A DNA stretch of 64,000 bases from NCBI RefSeq assembly GCF_021608225.1, contig NZ_JAKIJS010000001.1, forward strand, positions 2,108,001 to 2,172,000. The letters are read 5' to 3'. The notes under the pieces are model-generated. The model did not search any database, was not told where the DNA came from, and saw only the letters and a program-made list of their open reading frames with translations. The DNA is from Pseudalkalibacillus berkeleyi. GTDB taxonomy: Bacteria; Bacillota; Bacilli; Bacillales; Fictibacillaceae. This document shows positions 6,971 to 16,347 of the stretch, one piece after another (the stretch's first letter is position 1; every line of letters starts with the position of its first letter). A program made the translations under genes and the position numbers.

Positions 6971-9850
6971 TTAATTGTTCTCTGGCACCAATATTTGACC
7001 TACATTTTCCTGTTTCAGCAATACTTGTAGAATCGTTTTGGAAAGCTTGCTTGGTTGGTATGGTTTCACAAGATATTCCGTAGCACCTAGCATGTAACCC
7101 TTCTCTTTATCATCTAAAGCTGTAGAAACAATAATAGGAATTGCAGAAAATGCCTGGTCACCTTTCATCCTTTCAAGGACATCCCAACCGGTCATACTAC
7201 CTTCTAACATGATGTCTAGAACGACTGCATCAGGCTTTAGTTCTTTCATGCTTTCTATTCCTGATTCTGCATCTTTAAAGTGTTTAACTTGGAACCCACT
7301 GTCTGATAGCTCTGTTTTCAATAATGATGCAAGATTAATATCGTCTTCTATAACGAGGATATTCATTCCATTGGCGGCGTTGTCTTCTTCATTGTCCAAC
7401 TGGATTGTTGTATTCGGTAAATTTACCGTAAACGTTGTTCCCTCACCTAGCTGAGAATTCACGTCGATCGTTCCTTCATGTGCCTTAATGATTTCTTTCA
7501 CGATAGCAAGGCCTAAACCAGTCCCACCAATTCTCCGTCTGTCTGAGTTGTCAACGCGATAGAACTTTGTAAACAATTTCTCAATTGAATCAGCTGGTAT
7601 CCCAAGACCATGATCTTGAATATCAATTTTCAATCGACCGTGATCTTCATAAAATTTGATGCAAACCTTACCACCATCTGGTGAATATTTAATTGCATTA
7701 CTCACTAGATTCGTAAACACTTGGGACAACTTATCCCGATCCCCAAGAGTTGTAGTATGCTCTGTCTCTTGCAGTATTGTTATGTCATGATTAGGTGCGT
7801 TAATCTGCTGCTGGTCTACAACCTCTTCTACAATTGGCACAAGATTTTCGTATCGTTTCTCATACGTTTGACGTCCTGACTCCATTCTTTGCACATCAAG
7901 GAAATCATTAATCAATGCCGTTAATCGTTTCGCTTCTTGATAAATTGTCGTTAAATATTTCTTTTGTCGCTCTGGCTTCAACTCTTTGTTAAGCATCAAC
8001 TCTGTAAATCCTAGCACACTAGAAAGTGGGGTGCGGAGCTCATGACTAACCGTACTTACAAATTCTGATTTCATCTGATCCACTTCAAATTCCTTTGTAA
8101 TATCACGATGCACAAATATTGTACCAATCTGCTCATCCCCTCTATAAAGGCGTTCTGAATAGACTTGAAACACCTTTTCCAAAGATGGCACATGATAGGT
8201 AAGGTAGTTTGAGGTAATGTGTTCTTGATCAATAATCGAATCTAAGTATTGACCGACACTTACAGCATCTCCTACTTGATCAATAAAGTGCTGTTTCCAA
8301 TCCTTATAGGTAGATTGATAGAGTTCAGCAAAATCTACATTTAATAAACTAGCCATTTGAGAATTCACCATTAAATTTGTTCCGTCATGATCAACAAGCT
8401 GAATGCCTTCCTGCACATTATTTAGGATATCCTGAGTCGTTTCACGTTCTTTCTCGGATTCCTCGAAATGGTGAATTTTCTGTAAGGATATGGATATTTG
8501 CTTCGCTAAACTTTCATATCGCTCAATTTCTTCATCAGTAAAGTCCTCACTAAATCGGCTAAATACCATGATCGCTTCTACTTGTTCATTTACAGATAAG
8601 ACAGGGATAAACAAGTCAAAAGCAAATTGAGTTTCTTCATGATATCCTTTTTCTGGTCCAGATGAATGACGCTTGATGGAAAAAGCTTTCTTTGTTTCAA
8701 AAACACGCTCTTGAACACCATCATTTATGTTACGTATAAATTGTTGGACCCCATTTTCTGAAATCCCGAAAGCAGCATGAGACTGTTGATCATTTAAGAG
8801 TACAATCATTCCCCTTGCTGCATCCATTACGCTACACATACTTTTTACAACGCTGCCAAGCACTTCCTTCTTATCTAGTGAATTGGAAATGCCCTTGATA
8901 AATTGATTATACCGTTCTAGCTGTCTTTCTCTGTTTTGCATGACTTCAACAACATGCTCAAGCTCAGCTTGTTGTGACTCTAGTTCATCTTGCTGCGCAA
9001 TTAATTCATCTTGCTGTGCAATCAGTTCCTCATTTTGTTGAAGAAGATGCTCTTCCTTTTCTTGTATAGTGTGGATCATCTTTTCGAACGCAACAGACAG
9101 CTTCCCTATTTCATCTTTTCTTACAGTATCAAATGTAATTTGATTATAAGATTCATCTTCTGCAAATTTCTCAGCCGTAGTCGCAACTTCATCTAATGGT
9201 ATACCTACTTGTTTGAGCATCATTCTCATTATTGCCATTAACGTGAATAAAATGATGAGTACAAATATCACAAAAGCAATTTCATTTTGTAGCTCTTGTT
9301 GTTTAAGTTGAGCTTGTTCTCGTTCGATTTCTTGTTGAATGGAATCATTGTACGCATCTAGTTGATTTTGAAACTCATTAATTCTAGATGTTCCACCACT
9401 AGTAGATGATTGAATAATCGCATCAATATTCCCGTTTTCAAAATTGGAAAATCCACTTGGAATTAATTCATTGAAGTAAAATGAAATGAACACTTCAGCT
9501 TCATTGATAAATTGTTCATCCTCTTGACTACTCGATATTTCTCGTAATTCATCTAATGTAATTACAACTTTGGTCTGTTGCTCATTCACACTCTCTTTAA
9601 ATTCTTGTCTGCCGAAAGCGATATACCCTCGTGCATCAAAGAACGCTTTCGTAAACTCCCGATTAAGTTGTTCGGAATATTTATCTTTCTCATTCAATTG
9701 TTGTTGCTTACTTTCAAATTCATCCGTAATCGATTTGTCATAAATAAATAATAATGCCGCTCCTATTAAGAAAATAAGTATGAAGCATCCCATCAACCCT
9801 AGAAATTGTTTCCTTAAGCTTGTCTGGAAATACTCCTTAATTCTCTTCAT
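6971..9850 (-). CDS. Hybrid sensor histidine kinase (CHASE3-like, HAMP, GAF, PAS, HisKA, HATPase, REC)
   Basis: 959 residues. TM1 is at about 16-37, an external helical domain at 38-190 (CHASE3-like), TM2 at 191-212, and HAMP to about 265. A Q/E-rich coiled coil with repeated ELIAQQD follows (265-315), then GAF 320-460, PAS 470-585 and HisKA with phospho-acceptor H603 in VSHELRTPLSS. The ATP domain (DHGLG, GGTGLGLAIV) precedes a C-terminal receiver with D879. The fused receiver suggests a phosphorelay, plausibly through the Hpt-like domain of the diguanylate cyclase encoded first in the same operon. Its start overlaps the preceding response-regulator gene by 14 bases. Confidence 0.92.
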   Translation of the reverse strand: MKRIKEYFQTSLRKQFLGLMGCFILIFLIGAALLFIYDKSITDEFESKQQQLNEKDKYSEQLNREFTKAFFDARGYIAFGRQEFKESVNEQQTKVVITLDELREISSSQEDEQFINEAEVFISFYFNELIPSGFSNFENGNIDAIIQSSTSGGTSRINEFQNQLDAYNDSIQQEIEREQAQLKQQELQNEIAFVIFVLIILFTLMAIMRMMLKQVGIPLDEVATTAEKFAEDESYNQITFDTVRKDEIGKLSVAFEKMIHTIQEKEEHLLQQNEELIAQQDELIAQQDELESQQAELEHVVEVMQNRERQLERYNQFIKGISNSLDKKEVLGSVVKSMCSVMDAARGMIVLLNDQQSHAAFGISENGVQQFIRNINDGVQERVFETKKAFSIKRHSSGPEKGYHEETQFAFDLFIPVLSVNEQVEAIMVFSRFSEDFTDEEIERYESLAKQISISLQKIHHFEESEKERETTQDILNNVQEGIQLVDHDGTNLMVNSQMASLLNVDFAELYQSTYKDWKQHFIDQVGDAVSVGQYLDSIIDQEHITSNYLTYHVPSLEKVFQVYSERLYRGDEQIGTIFVHRDITKEFEVDQMKSEFVSTVSHELRTPLSSVLGFTELMLNKELKPERQKKYLTTIYQEAKRLTALINDFLDVQRMESGRQTYEKRYENLVPIVEEVVDQQQINAPNHDITILQETEHTTTLGDRDKLSQVFTNLVSNAIKYSPDGGKVCIKFYEDHGRLKIDIQDHGLGIPADSIEKLFTKFYRVDNSDRRRIGGTGLGLAIVKEIIKAHEGTIDVNSQLGEGTTFTVNLPNTTIQLDNEEDNAANGMNILVIEDDINLASLLKTELSDSGFQVKHFKDAESGIESMKELKPDAVVLDIMLEGSMTGWDVLERMKGDQAFSAIPIIVSTALDDKEKGYMLGATEYLVKPYQPSKLSKTILQVLLKQENVGQILVPENN

Positions 9851-10208
9851 TCAGGATCTCCTCTATTTTATTTACTAACTCAAGGGGACTAAATGGTTTT
9901 GCCATGAAATAATCAGCTCCAGCATCTAGCACTCTCAACTGATCGACCTTTTGACTTTTTGCTGAGAGCATCATGATCTTTGTGTCCTTCTTTTCAGGTA
10001 TGTTTCTAACTTGCTCAATGACTTCTAAACCAGTGTATAACGGCATCATGTAATCTAATAGAATGAGATCATATGTATTTTCCTTAATGAAATGAATAGC
10101 CTCTTGACCGTCACATGCCTCATCAATTTCATGCCCCTCATCCTCCAAAGTATCCATTACTAACATACGCAAAACTTCTTCATCTTCAGCAAGTAAGATA
10201 TTTGCCAC
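9837..10208 (-). CDS. Single-domain CheY-like response regulator
   Basis: 123 residues consisting only of a receiver domain: acidic pair in LLAEDEE, phospho-acceptor aspartate in LILLDYMMP, the Ser/Thr in MMLSAKS, and the conserved lysine in FMAKPFSP. No output domain. The GTG start is nine bases after AGGAG. It overlaps the hybrid kinase gene, so the two are co-translated. It probably acts as a phosphate shuttle or as a protein-binding effector for the membrane glycosyltransferase encoded just upstream. Confidence 0.9.
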   Translation of the reverse strand: MANILLAEDEEVLRMLVMDTLEDEGHEIDEACDGQEAIHFIKENTYDLILLDYMMPLYTGLEVIEQVRNIPEKKDTKIMMLSAKSQKVDQLRVLDAGADYFMAKPFSPLELVNKIEEILNEEN

Positions 10209-10248
10209 TTTAACATGCTCCTTCCAGTGCAGATATTCATGCCTAATA

Positions 10249-11661
10249 CTATTTGGAAACCCCTTTTCTTGACATCTTTCCCCAGCCTCTTCTTCTCAGA
10301 ATCACATCAATTATGCCTTCACACCGCCATAGAACAGTTAACGGCCTGAACCATAATGTCTCTGTTAGAGAAAAGAAGAAGAGTTTTATGATGTCTGTGA
10401 CTTTAGGAAATTTTTGAACTGACCATTCCTCTAGTAGAACTGCTGCCATTGAAAAGATTGAACCATACAAGACCGCCATTAAGAAAAGTAAGATGGAAAA
10501 CTCTACAAAGACACCGCCCAAAAACATGGAAATGATCATTACTAAATAGCCTATTAACTCAACTACAGGTCCTAGGAACTCAATAATAAGAAAATACGGC
10601 ATTGAAGCTAAACCTATCGAACCATATTTAGGATTAAAGATCAGCTTCTTATGCAGCCATAAGCTTTCAAATAAACCTCTATGCCAACGTTTTCTTTGGA
10701 TACGAAGGTCTTTCATAGATTCAGGTGCCTCCGTCCAACATACGGGGTCTGGAACAAAGACAATTTTCTTATCAACCTTTTTCTCTCGAATAAGACGATG
10801 GAGTCTAACGACCAATTCCATGTCTTCTCCGACTGTCTTGTTATATCCACCTGCTTCAATGACCCAACTCTTTGAAAACACGCCAAAAGCTCCTGATACA
10901 ATCAATAGTAGATTATGTCTACTAAGGCCGATTCTTCCCATTAAGAATGCTCTGAGGTATTCAACTACTTGCATAATGACAAGTGGACGGCGAGATAATC
11001 CGACCTTAACAATCTCTCCACTTTCAATATCACAACCATTAGCAATACGAATACTCCCTCCTGATGCAATTACGTCTCCATCTGATTCAATAATTGGCTT
11101 CATTACTTTAAGAAAGGCATTCCTCTCAATGACTGAATCTCCATCAATCGAACAGAAATAAGGATAGCTTGATAGATTGATCCCTGCGTTTAAAGCTCCT
11201 GATTTCCCTTCATTCTCTTTGTCTATTACAAGTAATTGTTTAAATATATTAGATTGGTATACACCTTTAATTTCCTCAGTTTCTAACTGTTGTCGGATGA
11301 CTCGGTTCGTTTTGACTAACTGAAAGGAATCGATTAATTTCTCTAAAGAATCATCCGTGGAGCCATCATTAATGACGATAATTTCATATTCAGGATATTG
11401 TGTACTTAGTAAGGAACGGACCGTTGCGATAATGCCACTAGATTCGTTGTAAACGGGAACAAGAATCGAAACTGGTTTAGTTTGACTGAAGTCCAATAAT
11501 TCTTCATAAGGTTCCCAATCATCTAGCTGATATGAATTTCTTAATTGTGATAAAGAAATAATAAGTAATACTGTATAGAAAGTAATGACTAATAACATAA
11601 ATGCAAAAACAAACCAACCTACGTAAATGAGGGATAAACCCCAATCAATATCATTTATCAT
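10249..11661 (-). CDS. Processive family 2 glycosyltransferase (polysaccharide synthase type)
   Basis: 470 residues with an N-terminal membrane segment (about 12-36), a GT-A domain (SILVPVYNES at 65-74, DGS near 99-101), the D-G-D metal site at 173-175, the catalytic GED at 278-280 and QRKRW at 322-326, then three or four C-terminal membrane helices. This D,D,D,Q-x-x-R-W layout belongs to cellulose, chitin, hyaluronan or PNAG-type synthases, so it likely polymerises and exports an exopolysaccharide. No PilZ domain is present. The start overlaps the end of the HEAT-repeat gene by 11 bases. Confidence 0.88.
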   Translation of the reverse strand: MINDIDWGLSLIYVGWFVFAFMLLVITFYTVLLIISLSQLRNSYQLDDWEPYEELLDFSQTKPVSILVPVYNESSGIIATVRSLLSTQYPEYEIIVINDGSTDDSLEKLIDSFQLVKTNRVIRQQLETEEIKGVYQSNIFKQLLVIDKENEGKSGALNAGINLSSYPYFCSIDGDSVIERNAFLKVMKPIIESDGDVIASGGSIRIANGCDIESGEIVKVGLSRRPLVIMQVVEYLRAFLMGRIGLSRHNLLLIVSGAFGVFSKSWVIEAGGYNKTVGEDMELVVRLHRLIREKKVDKKIVFVPDPVCWTEAPESMKDLRIQRKRWHRGLFESLWLHKKLIFNPKYGSIGLASMPYFLIIEFLGPVVELIGYLVMIISMFLGGVFVEFSILLFLMAVLYGSIFSMAAVLLEEWSVQKFPKVTDIIKLFFFSLTETLWFRPLTVLWRCEGIIDVILRRRGWGKMSRKGVSK

Positions 11662-12700
11662 GACCAGGACCTCTTTCTAACCATTGTTCTGCCATATCTC
11701 GTGCAAATGGATCTTCATTAGTAGCCGCCACTTCATATAAAATTTGGATCCCGTTTTCCATACGTAATAAAGTCTTTGCAGCTTGAGAACGCACATAGAA
11801 CGTAGAATCACTTAATAGATCTAACAAGAAAGGGATAAATTCATCTGATCGAATTTGATCACAAATCTTTATAGCCATTAACCTTTCTTGCCATTGGTCT
11901 GATTGTAAGTATTCAATAACTTCTGATTCTTCGAGTTGGAACCCGATTGTCACCATTGCTTTCAATGCTCGAATTCGAACTTCAGAAGAATCGTCTTCCA
12001 GTAACCCTTTAAGAAATCGACCATTATTTTGTTGATTACGTGTTCCAATCGATTCTATAAACGAATATTTCATCCGTTGCGGTAACTCCGAAAATCGATT
12101 ATATATGCGTTCAAAAGTCTGCTCGCTCATCCTACGAAACAACAAATTATACTCGAATTCAGTAAGTGCATGTTTCGGATACACCATCCGATTGTATAGA
12201 TCTGGATAATCGAAGCGCGCATAAATCTTCAAGATTTGAATTTCTTCAGCCTTAGTCAAATCCTTTGATTTATACAATAGATTTAAATTGTTCGTCATGA
12301 TTTCCATTTGAAAATCTTCTATTTGAAATAAAGCATTCATTCTAATGCTCCACCGACTGTGTTTTAATTTCTTAAGCATTATTCCCTGAAAGTGGGATTC
12401 AGCAAATTCTTTCGTCTTTCGCTGAAAGTGTTCACTTGAAATCATACTAATAAATTCCTCTAACAACTCTATGAATGCTTCCATCTGAAGAAATGAGGGG
12501 CACCGTAAATCTTTCTCCTCAATTCCTTCATTAATATATTTAAATAAAGCACTTTGGTACTCTTGTTTATATTGATTAATTTTTCTTCGCCGAGAATTTT
12601 CTATCGCTTTTTGGATAATAAGATAGAAAAACAAAACCGTTAAAATATATACTAAACCGATCAGAATAAGCAAGAAGAATAAGATTTCACCATGGAACAA
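11651..12700 (-). CDS. Membrane-anchored HEAT-repeat protein
   Basis: 349 residues with a single N-terminal transmembrane helix (about 8-30), a charged linker, and a long helical domain with HEAT-type repeats clearest at 220-345 (for example VRIRALKAMVTIG and VRSQAAKTLLRM). HEAT repeats serve as protein-protein scaffolds. With the operon context I infer a scaffold coupling the glycosyltransferase to regulators. The TTG start lies four bases after the diguanylate cyclase stop, with its RBS inside that gene's last codons, so translation is coupled. Confidence 0.8.
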   Translation of the reverse strand: MFHGEILFFLLILIGLVYILTVLFFYLIIQKAIENSRRRKINQYKQEYQSALFKYINEGIEEKDLRCPSFLQMEAFIELLEEFISMISSEHFQRKTKEFAESHFQGIMLKKLKHSRWSIRMNALFQIEDFQMEIMTNNLNLLYKSKDLTKAEEIQILKIYARFDYPDLYNRMVYPKHALTEFEYNLLFRRMSEQTFERIYNRFSELPQRMKYSFIESIGTRNQQNNGRFLKGLLEDDSSEVRIRALKAMVTIGFQLEESEVIEYLQSDQWQERLMAIKICDQIRSDEFIPFLLDLLSDSTFYVRSQAAKTLLRMENGIQILYEVAATNEDPFARDMAEQWLERGPGHDK

Positions 12701-12704
12701 TGGA

Positions 12705-14315
12705 CTAACTCATCCTTTTAATAATTTGAGAGAGTCTTGCTTCAAGTTCATAAAGTTTAAACGGTTTTGTTATATAGTCGTCCGCCCCAAGCTGTAATGC
12801 TCTTGCGATGTCCATCTCACTTTTCCTCGATGTTAACATCAGCACTTTATAACGCTCACTATCGAGTTGACTTCTTAACTCATGTAGAACCTCTAAGCCA
12901 TCCATCTTCGGCATAACGCCGTCCAAAATAACTAAACATCGAGATTTCTTATGCCACTCATTTTGGACGAAAAGACTGCCGTCGCTAAAGGTTTGAATAT
13001 CAAATTGTGTATGTTCAGGCTTTGGTAACTTCGTAACGATGTCAGAAAGTACTGTTCGAATGATAGGATCGTCATCAACAATGGCGATTTTTATCACTTT
13101 ACTCGGTGCTAACTCTACAGAAGGCTTCGCCATTTTTATGTGATTTCTACCTGAGTTTTTCGCTTCATATAACGCTGCATCTGCCAGCTCTATCCACTCG
13201 TTTAGTGGCCGATCACCTGAAGTGACTTCTACTACTCCACCAGAAAACGTACATGAGAAACTACCATTATGTTCAATAGAATGCTCTGCAAATCCCTTAC
13301 AGAGCCGATCTAAAACCTTATAAGCATCTTCTACATTTGTTTTAGGGAATAGAATGATAAACTCTTCTCCACCATATCTAACGATTGTGTCATTTAATCT
13401 AGCTTCCTTGTTTAGAAAACTTGAAAACTGCTGTAACACAAGGTCTCCTACTAAGTGCCCGTACTTGTCATTCACATTTTTGAACTTATCTAAATCAAGA
13501 ACGGCTAAACAAAATGTCTCATTATATCGTATAAGATAATTCGTTAACTTATCGTATTCCTGCTTTAGGTATTTGCGGTTATATACTTGTGTCAGTTCAT
13601 CAACCAATAGCAATTCATCGATTTGCTGCTTCCGGTGCAATTGACGTCCTAATCGAGCCGTAAATTCGTCAATATCAAAAGGCTTCTTAATAAAATCGTC
13701 TGCGCCCAATTCATAGCTTTTCATTCTATTTTCTTTTTTATCATCAATACTTACCATAACTGTTGGTATGAATTGTTGTTTTAACTTCTCTTTAAGGAAT
13801 TGCAAAACCTTGAATCCATCTGTTTCTTGCATATGTATATCAATGACAACACAATCTGGCCTCACATCATAAAATGACATAATCGCCTTTTGTGGATTTG
13901 CAATCGCAACCACATACCACCCTATTTGTTCGATCTGTTCTTTAATATACATAAGGAATGAAGTATCATCATCTACTAGAAGAATCACTGGTTTGTCTTC
14001 TCTTTGTATACTTAGTTGTACAAAGGTGGAAAAGAGCTCTTCTTCGTTTGTGTAACACATTACAATGATTTCATAAATCCATTGTTTCGCCTCAGCGATG
14101 GTCCAAACTCTCTCATCGTCTTCATTCAGTTCATCCATCAAGTTTCTTGCTTTAGCTCCAATTTCCTCTAAACCGATCATCGGAGATGTTCCCGCTATTG
14201 AGTGTAGAAAGCGGTATAATTCAAAATTAGAGATGGTTGATACCTTCTCCCATTCATCTAATTTATTTCTCACGTTGTTGAAAAAATGCTGTCTATATTT
14301 ATCCAATTTGATCAT
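12705..14315 (-). CDS. Hpt-REC-GGDEF-REC diguanylate cyclase response regulator
   Basis: 536 residues from the ATG at 14315 (a TTG at 14336 is an alternative). An Hpt-like helical domain at 1-105 has H38 in LHSIAGTS. Receiver 1 (110-230) has D159, a GGDEF domain (235-395) has the active GGEEF at 315-319, and receiver 2 (407-535) has D465. An R-x-x-D inhibitory site (306-309) sits exactly five residues before GGEEF, so product feedback is likely. It should make c-di-GMP under phosphorelay control. First gene of the five-gene operon. Confidence 0.92.
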   Translation of the reverse strand: MIKLDKYRQHFFNNVRNKLDEWEKVSTISNFELYRFLHSIAGTSPMIGLEEIGAKARNLMDELNEDDERVWTIAEAKQWIYEIIVMCYTNEEELFSTFVQLSIQREDKPVILLVDDDTSFLMYIKEQIEQIGWYVVAIANPQKAIMSFYDVRPDCVVIDIHMQETDGFKVLQFLKEKLKQQFIPTVMVSIDDKKENRMKSYELGADDFIKKPFDIDEFTARLGRQLHRKQQIDELLLVDELTQVYNRKYLKQEYDKLTNYLIRYNETFCLAVLDLDKFKNVNDKYGHLVGDLVLQQFSSFLNKEARLNDTIVRYGGEEFIILFPKTNVEDAYKVLDRLCKGFAEHSIEHNGSFSCTFSGGVVEVTSGDRPLNEWIELADAALYEAKNSGRNHIKMAKPSVELAPSKVIKIAIVDDDPIIRTVLSDIVTKLPKPEHTQFDIQTFSDGSLFVQNEWHKKSRCLVILDGVMPKMDGLEVLHELRSQLDSERYKVLMLTSRKSEMDIARALQLGADDYITKPFKLYELEARLSQIIKRMS

Positions 14316-14597
14316 CTTCCCTTTATGATATCGCAAGAAGTAATCTAGCTGCTTGCATCTTAATCACATTTATATTATTAAACATCTAAAAACCATTTTC
14401 CTTATTCTTGATACATATCCTAACTATACCATGAAGGAATTTATTACTACTATAAATAATAAATGAATAAAATGATAAAATAGATTACTAATTTCTTATC
14501 TTTTTAGCCATTATGAACTATTTATATGAGAGGTATTGGTTTTTAGTAGAATGAGATTTTGTAACACTTATACTTTGTCCTTAATTAATTATTAAAA
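14316..14597. other. Intergenic region upstream of the signalling operon
   Basis: A+T-rich, no ORF. On the minus strand TGGTATAGT near 14430 resembles an extended -10 element and could be the operon promoter, but no convincing -35 is present. No riboswitch fold was recognised. Confidence 0.35.
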
Positions 14598-14627
14598 AGA
14601 CACAGCCAAATATTATGGACTGTGTCT
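14598..14627 (-). terminator. Terminator of the 5'-nucleotidase gene
   Basis: On the minus strand AGACACAGTCC pairs with GGCTGTGTCT around an A/T loop, followed by TTTTAAT. Confidence 0.8.
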
Positions 14628-14633
14628 AAACGC

Positions 14634-16031
14634 TCATATTTTGATTTTGTCATTTACATCTATTGATTTCCATCGGTGATACGCTGCTTTTCTAATAGAA
14701 GAATCGGATTCAGCATATATTCTAATGACATCCTTTATTTCTTCAGGTAAATATCTTACATTTCTATTATTTGCAAGAGCAGGATAACCAGAACCTCTTT
14801 GTAGATAATCTGAAGTGGCAACTTTATACCACTCATCATCCACCACAACTTTGTCTCCAATTGTGAAATCTACTATATGATTCCCTTCGTATGTCACCTC
14901 AGCTCCCGCAATATGCAGACTACCTACGAACTTTCCTCTAAATCCAGGTCCTTTACCATCAGCTAAACAATTTTGTGTATCAAGTGATTGTTCCAGTGCA
15001 TTTTTCAATTCTTTCCCCACAATTTCAAACGAAGTTGGATTTAAAGGGGATGGACATATTTCAATTAATTTCCGATTTGAAACATAATTGAAGAGCCCTG
15101 CATTAACGATACCACTATTGATCAGTCCTATATCGCAGTCAAGCATGTCCTTCAGTCCATCTGCAATGAGATTACTAATTGGATTTTCTTCTATGACATC
15201 GTGCCATAAAGGTGATGATAATTCATATAAAGGGCGACTAAGTACTTCCACTGCAATCTCTTTATTCTTTCTTAACAGAGATACAATTTCCTGGTCAATG
15301 CCTGCGTTCTCTGTTTGAATCGTTCTTGAATCCAACAATGTAAGGGTATCATTTAAATATTCAACTTCAACAATTCCAACATACTCCCCATAACATCCTG
15401 CACTGTTCAGAATCGTACCATTTACACTTTTGGCATTTGCAAAAAGCTTGTGGTCATGGGAAGAAATGATAATATCGACTTCATCAAATTCGTTGGCAAG
15501 CTCTTCATCAACCACAGTGCCAAGATGACTTAACAAAATGCAAACATCGTAATGACCATAATACTTTCTAATTTCTTCACTTATTGCCTCTTTATAAGAA
15601 AGGATGTGAACACCAAGTCCGTCATTGAACTCTTCTAAGTCTGGCGAAGACCCAGTAATTAAAATACGAAGACCATTCTTGTTGATTAACGTACTCGGAA
15701 CGACTCCCTTAATGTGGGTTTTATCTTTTCTCAACAAGTTATTACTTATGAAGGGAAAAGAGCTATTGCTTGCCATATACTCAAGTGTATCAACACCGTT
15801 AAACGTTTCATTATTTCCAATTGTCAGCGCTTCATAACCTACCTCTTCCATTAACTCAATAGCAGCTATTCCACGCGTCCCCTGCAATTCAATACTTCTG
15901 AAATCTGCAAAATCTCCCCCATCTAAAATAAGACTATGTTCATCCTTATTCTGTTTTATAATAGAAGCAGCTCTTGCAAAACTGTCAAAATGACTATGTA
16001 AGTCATTCGTATGTATGATTTTTAATTTCAT
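14634..16031 (-). CDS. Bifunctional metallophosphatase/5'-nucleotidase (YunD/UshA type)
   Basis: 465 residues. The N-terminal dinuclear metal domain shows IIHTNDLHSHFD, LDGGDFAD, GNNE and LSHLG, with IISSHDH near residue 190. The C-terminal 5'-nucleotidase substrate domain begins near 260 and includes an NLIADGL motif near residue 287. There is no signal peptide, so unlike secreted UshA it should be cytoplasmic, as YunD. It hydrolyses nucleotides or related phosphate esters. Monocistronic, with its own terminator; GGGGG lies upstream of the ATG at slightly long spacing. Confidence 0.85.
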   Translation of the reverse strand: MKLKIIHTNDLHSHFDSFARAASIIKQNKDEHSLILDGGDFADFRSIELQGTRGIAAIELMEEVGYEALTIGNNETFNGVDTLEYMASNSSFPFISNNLLRKDKTHIKGVVPSTLINKNGLRILITGSSPDLEEFNDGLGVHILSYKEAISEEIRKYYGHYDVCILLSHLGTVVDEELANEFDEVDIIISSHDHKLFANAKSVNGTILNSAGCYGEYVGIVEVEYLNDTLTLLDSRTIQTENAGIDQEIVSLLRKNKEIAVEVLSRPLYELSSPLWHDVIEENPISNLIADGLKDMLDCDIGLINSGIVNAGLFNYVSNRKLIEICPSPLNPTSFEIVGKELKNALEQSLDTQNCLADGKGPGFRGKFVGSLHIAGAEVTYEGNHIVDFTIGDKVVVDDEWYKVATSDYLQRGSGYPALANNRNVRYLPEEIKDVIRIYAESDSSIRKAAYHRWKSIDVNDKIKI

Positions 16032-16113
16032 GTTTTATGTTGGCCCCCTATTTTTTATGAACACTCTATAAAACTTCCAAATGTTGTATTCGATAGTGAG
16101 GATTCATATCCTT

Positions 16114-16260
16114 TTAATTGTTGGAATCCTCATATACATTAAACAAAAATCCAAATGAATCTTCATTGTTGTAAGGCTGACGTTCATCATAATGTGAAAT
16201 AGCTGTAGCCGAGCACGCAACTATGGCACAGCACAATAAGATCAAAAATATAATTCCCAC
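16114..16260 (-). CDS. Small membrane/lipoprotein-like protein (48 aa)
   Basis: The GTG start lies eight bases after GGGAGG. An N-terminal hydrophobic stretch with several cysteines (LILLCCAIVACSATA) is followed by a polar tail ending NVYEDSNN. It looks like a membrane-anchored or signal-bearing peptide; no family is recognised. It is transcribed divergently from the LacI regulator gene, and the palindromic operator between them could control both. Confidence 0.5.
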   Translation of the reverse strand: MGIIFLILLCCAIVACSATAISHYDERQPYNNEDSFGFLFNVYEDSNN

Positions 16261-16303
16261 TACGCATTCCTCCCTTTCTCCTTTTCATAGTAAGGGTAAT
16301 GTA

Positions 16304-16317
16304 TGAAACGCGTTTCA
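16304..16317. promoter_or_regulatory. LacI-family operator palindrome
   Basis: TGAAACGCGTTTCA is a perfect 14-bp palindrome with the central CG typical of LacI/GalR operators. It lies 30 bases before the LacI regulator start, between divergent genes. It is likely an autoregulatory site; CcpA binding is possible because cre boxes share this form. Confidence 0.7.
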
Positions 16318-16347
16318 GAGCAAACACAAATTTAAGTAGGTGATTGA

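Noticed and set aside
9000-9060. Tandem DNA repeat considered as CRISPR or satellite
   Set aside because: It encodes the ELIAQQD coiled-coil repeat of the hybrid kinase; no spacer structure.
14337-14597. c-di-GMP riboswitch upstream of the cyclase operon
   Set aside because: No GEMM-like stems or conserved loops could be found in this A/T-rich stretch.
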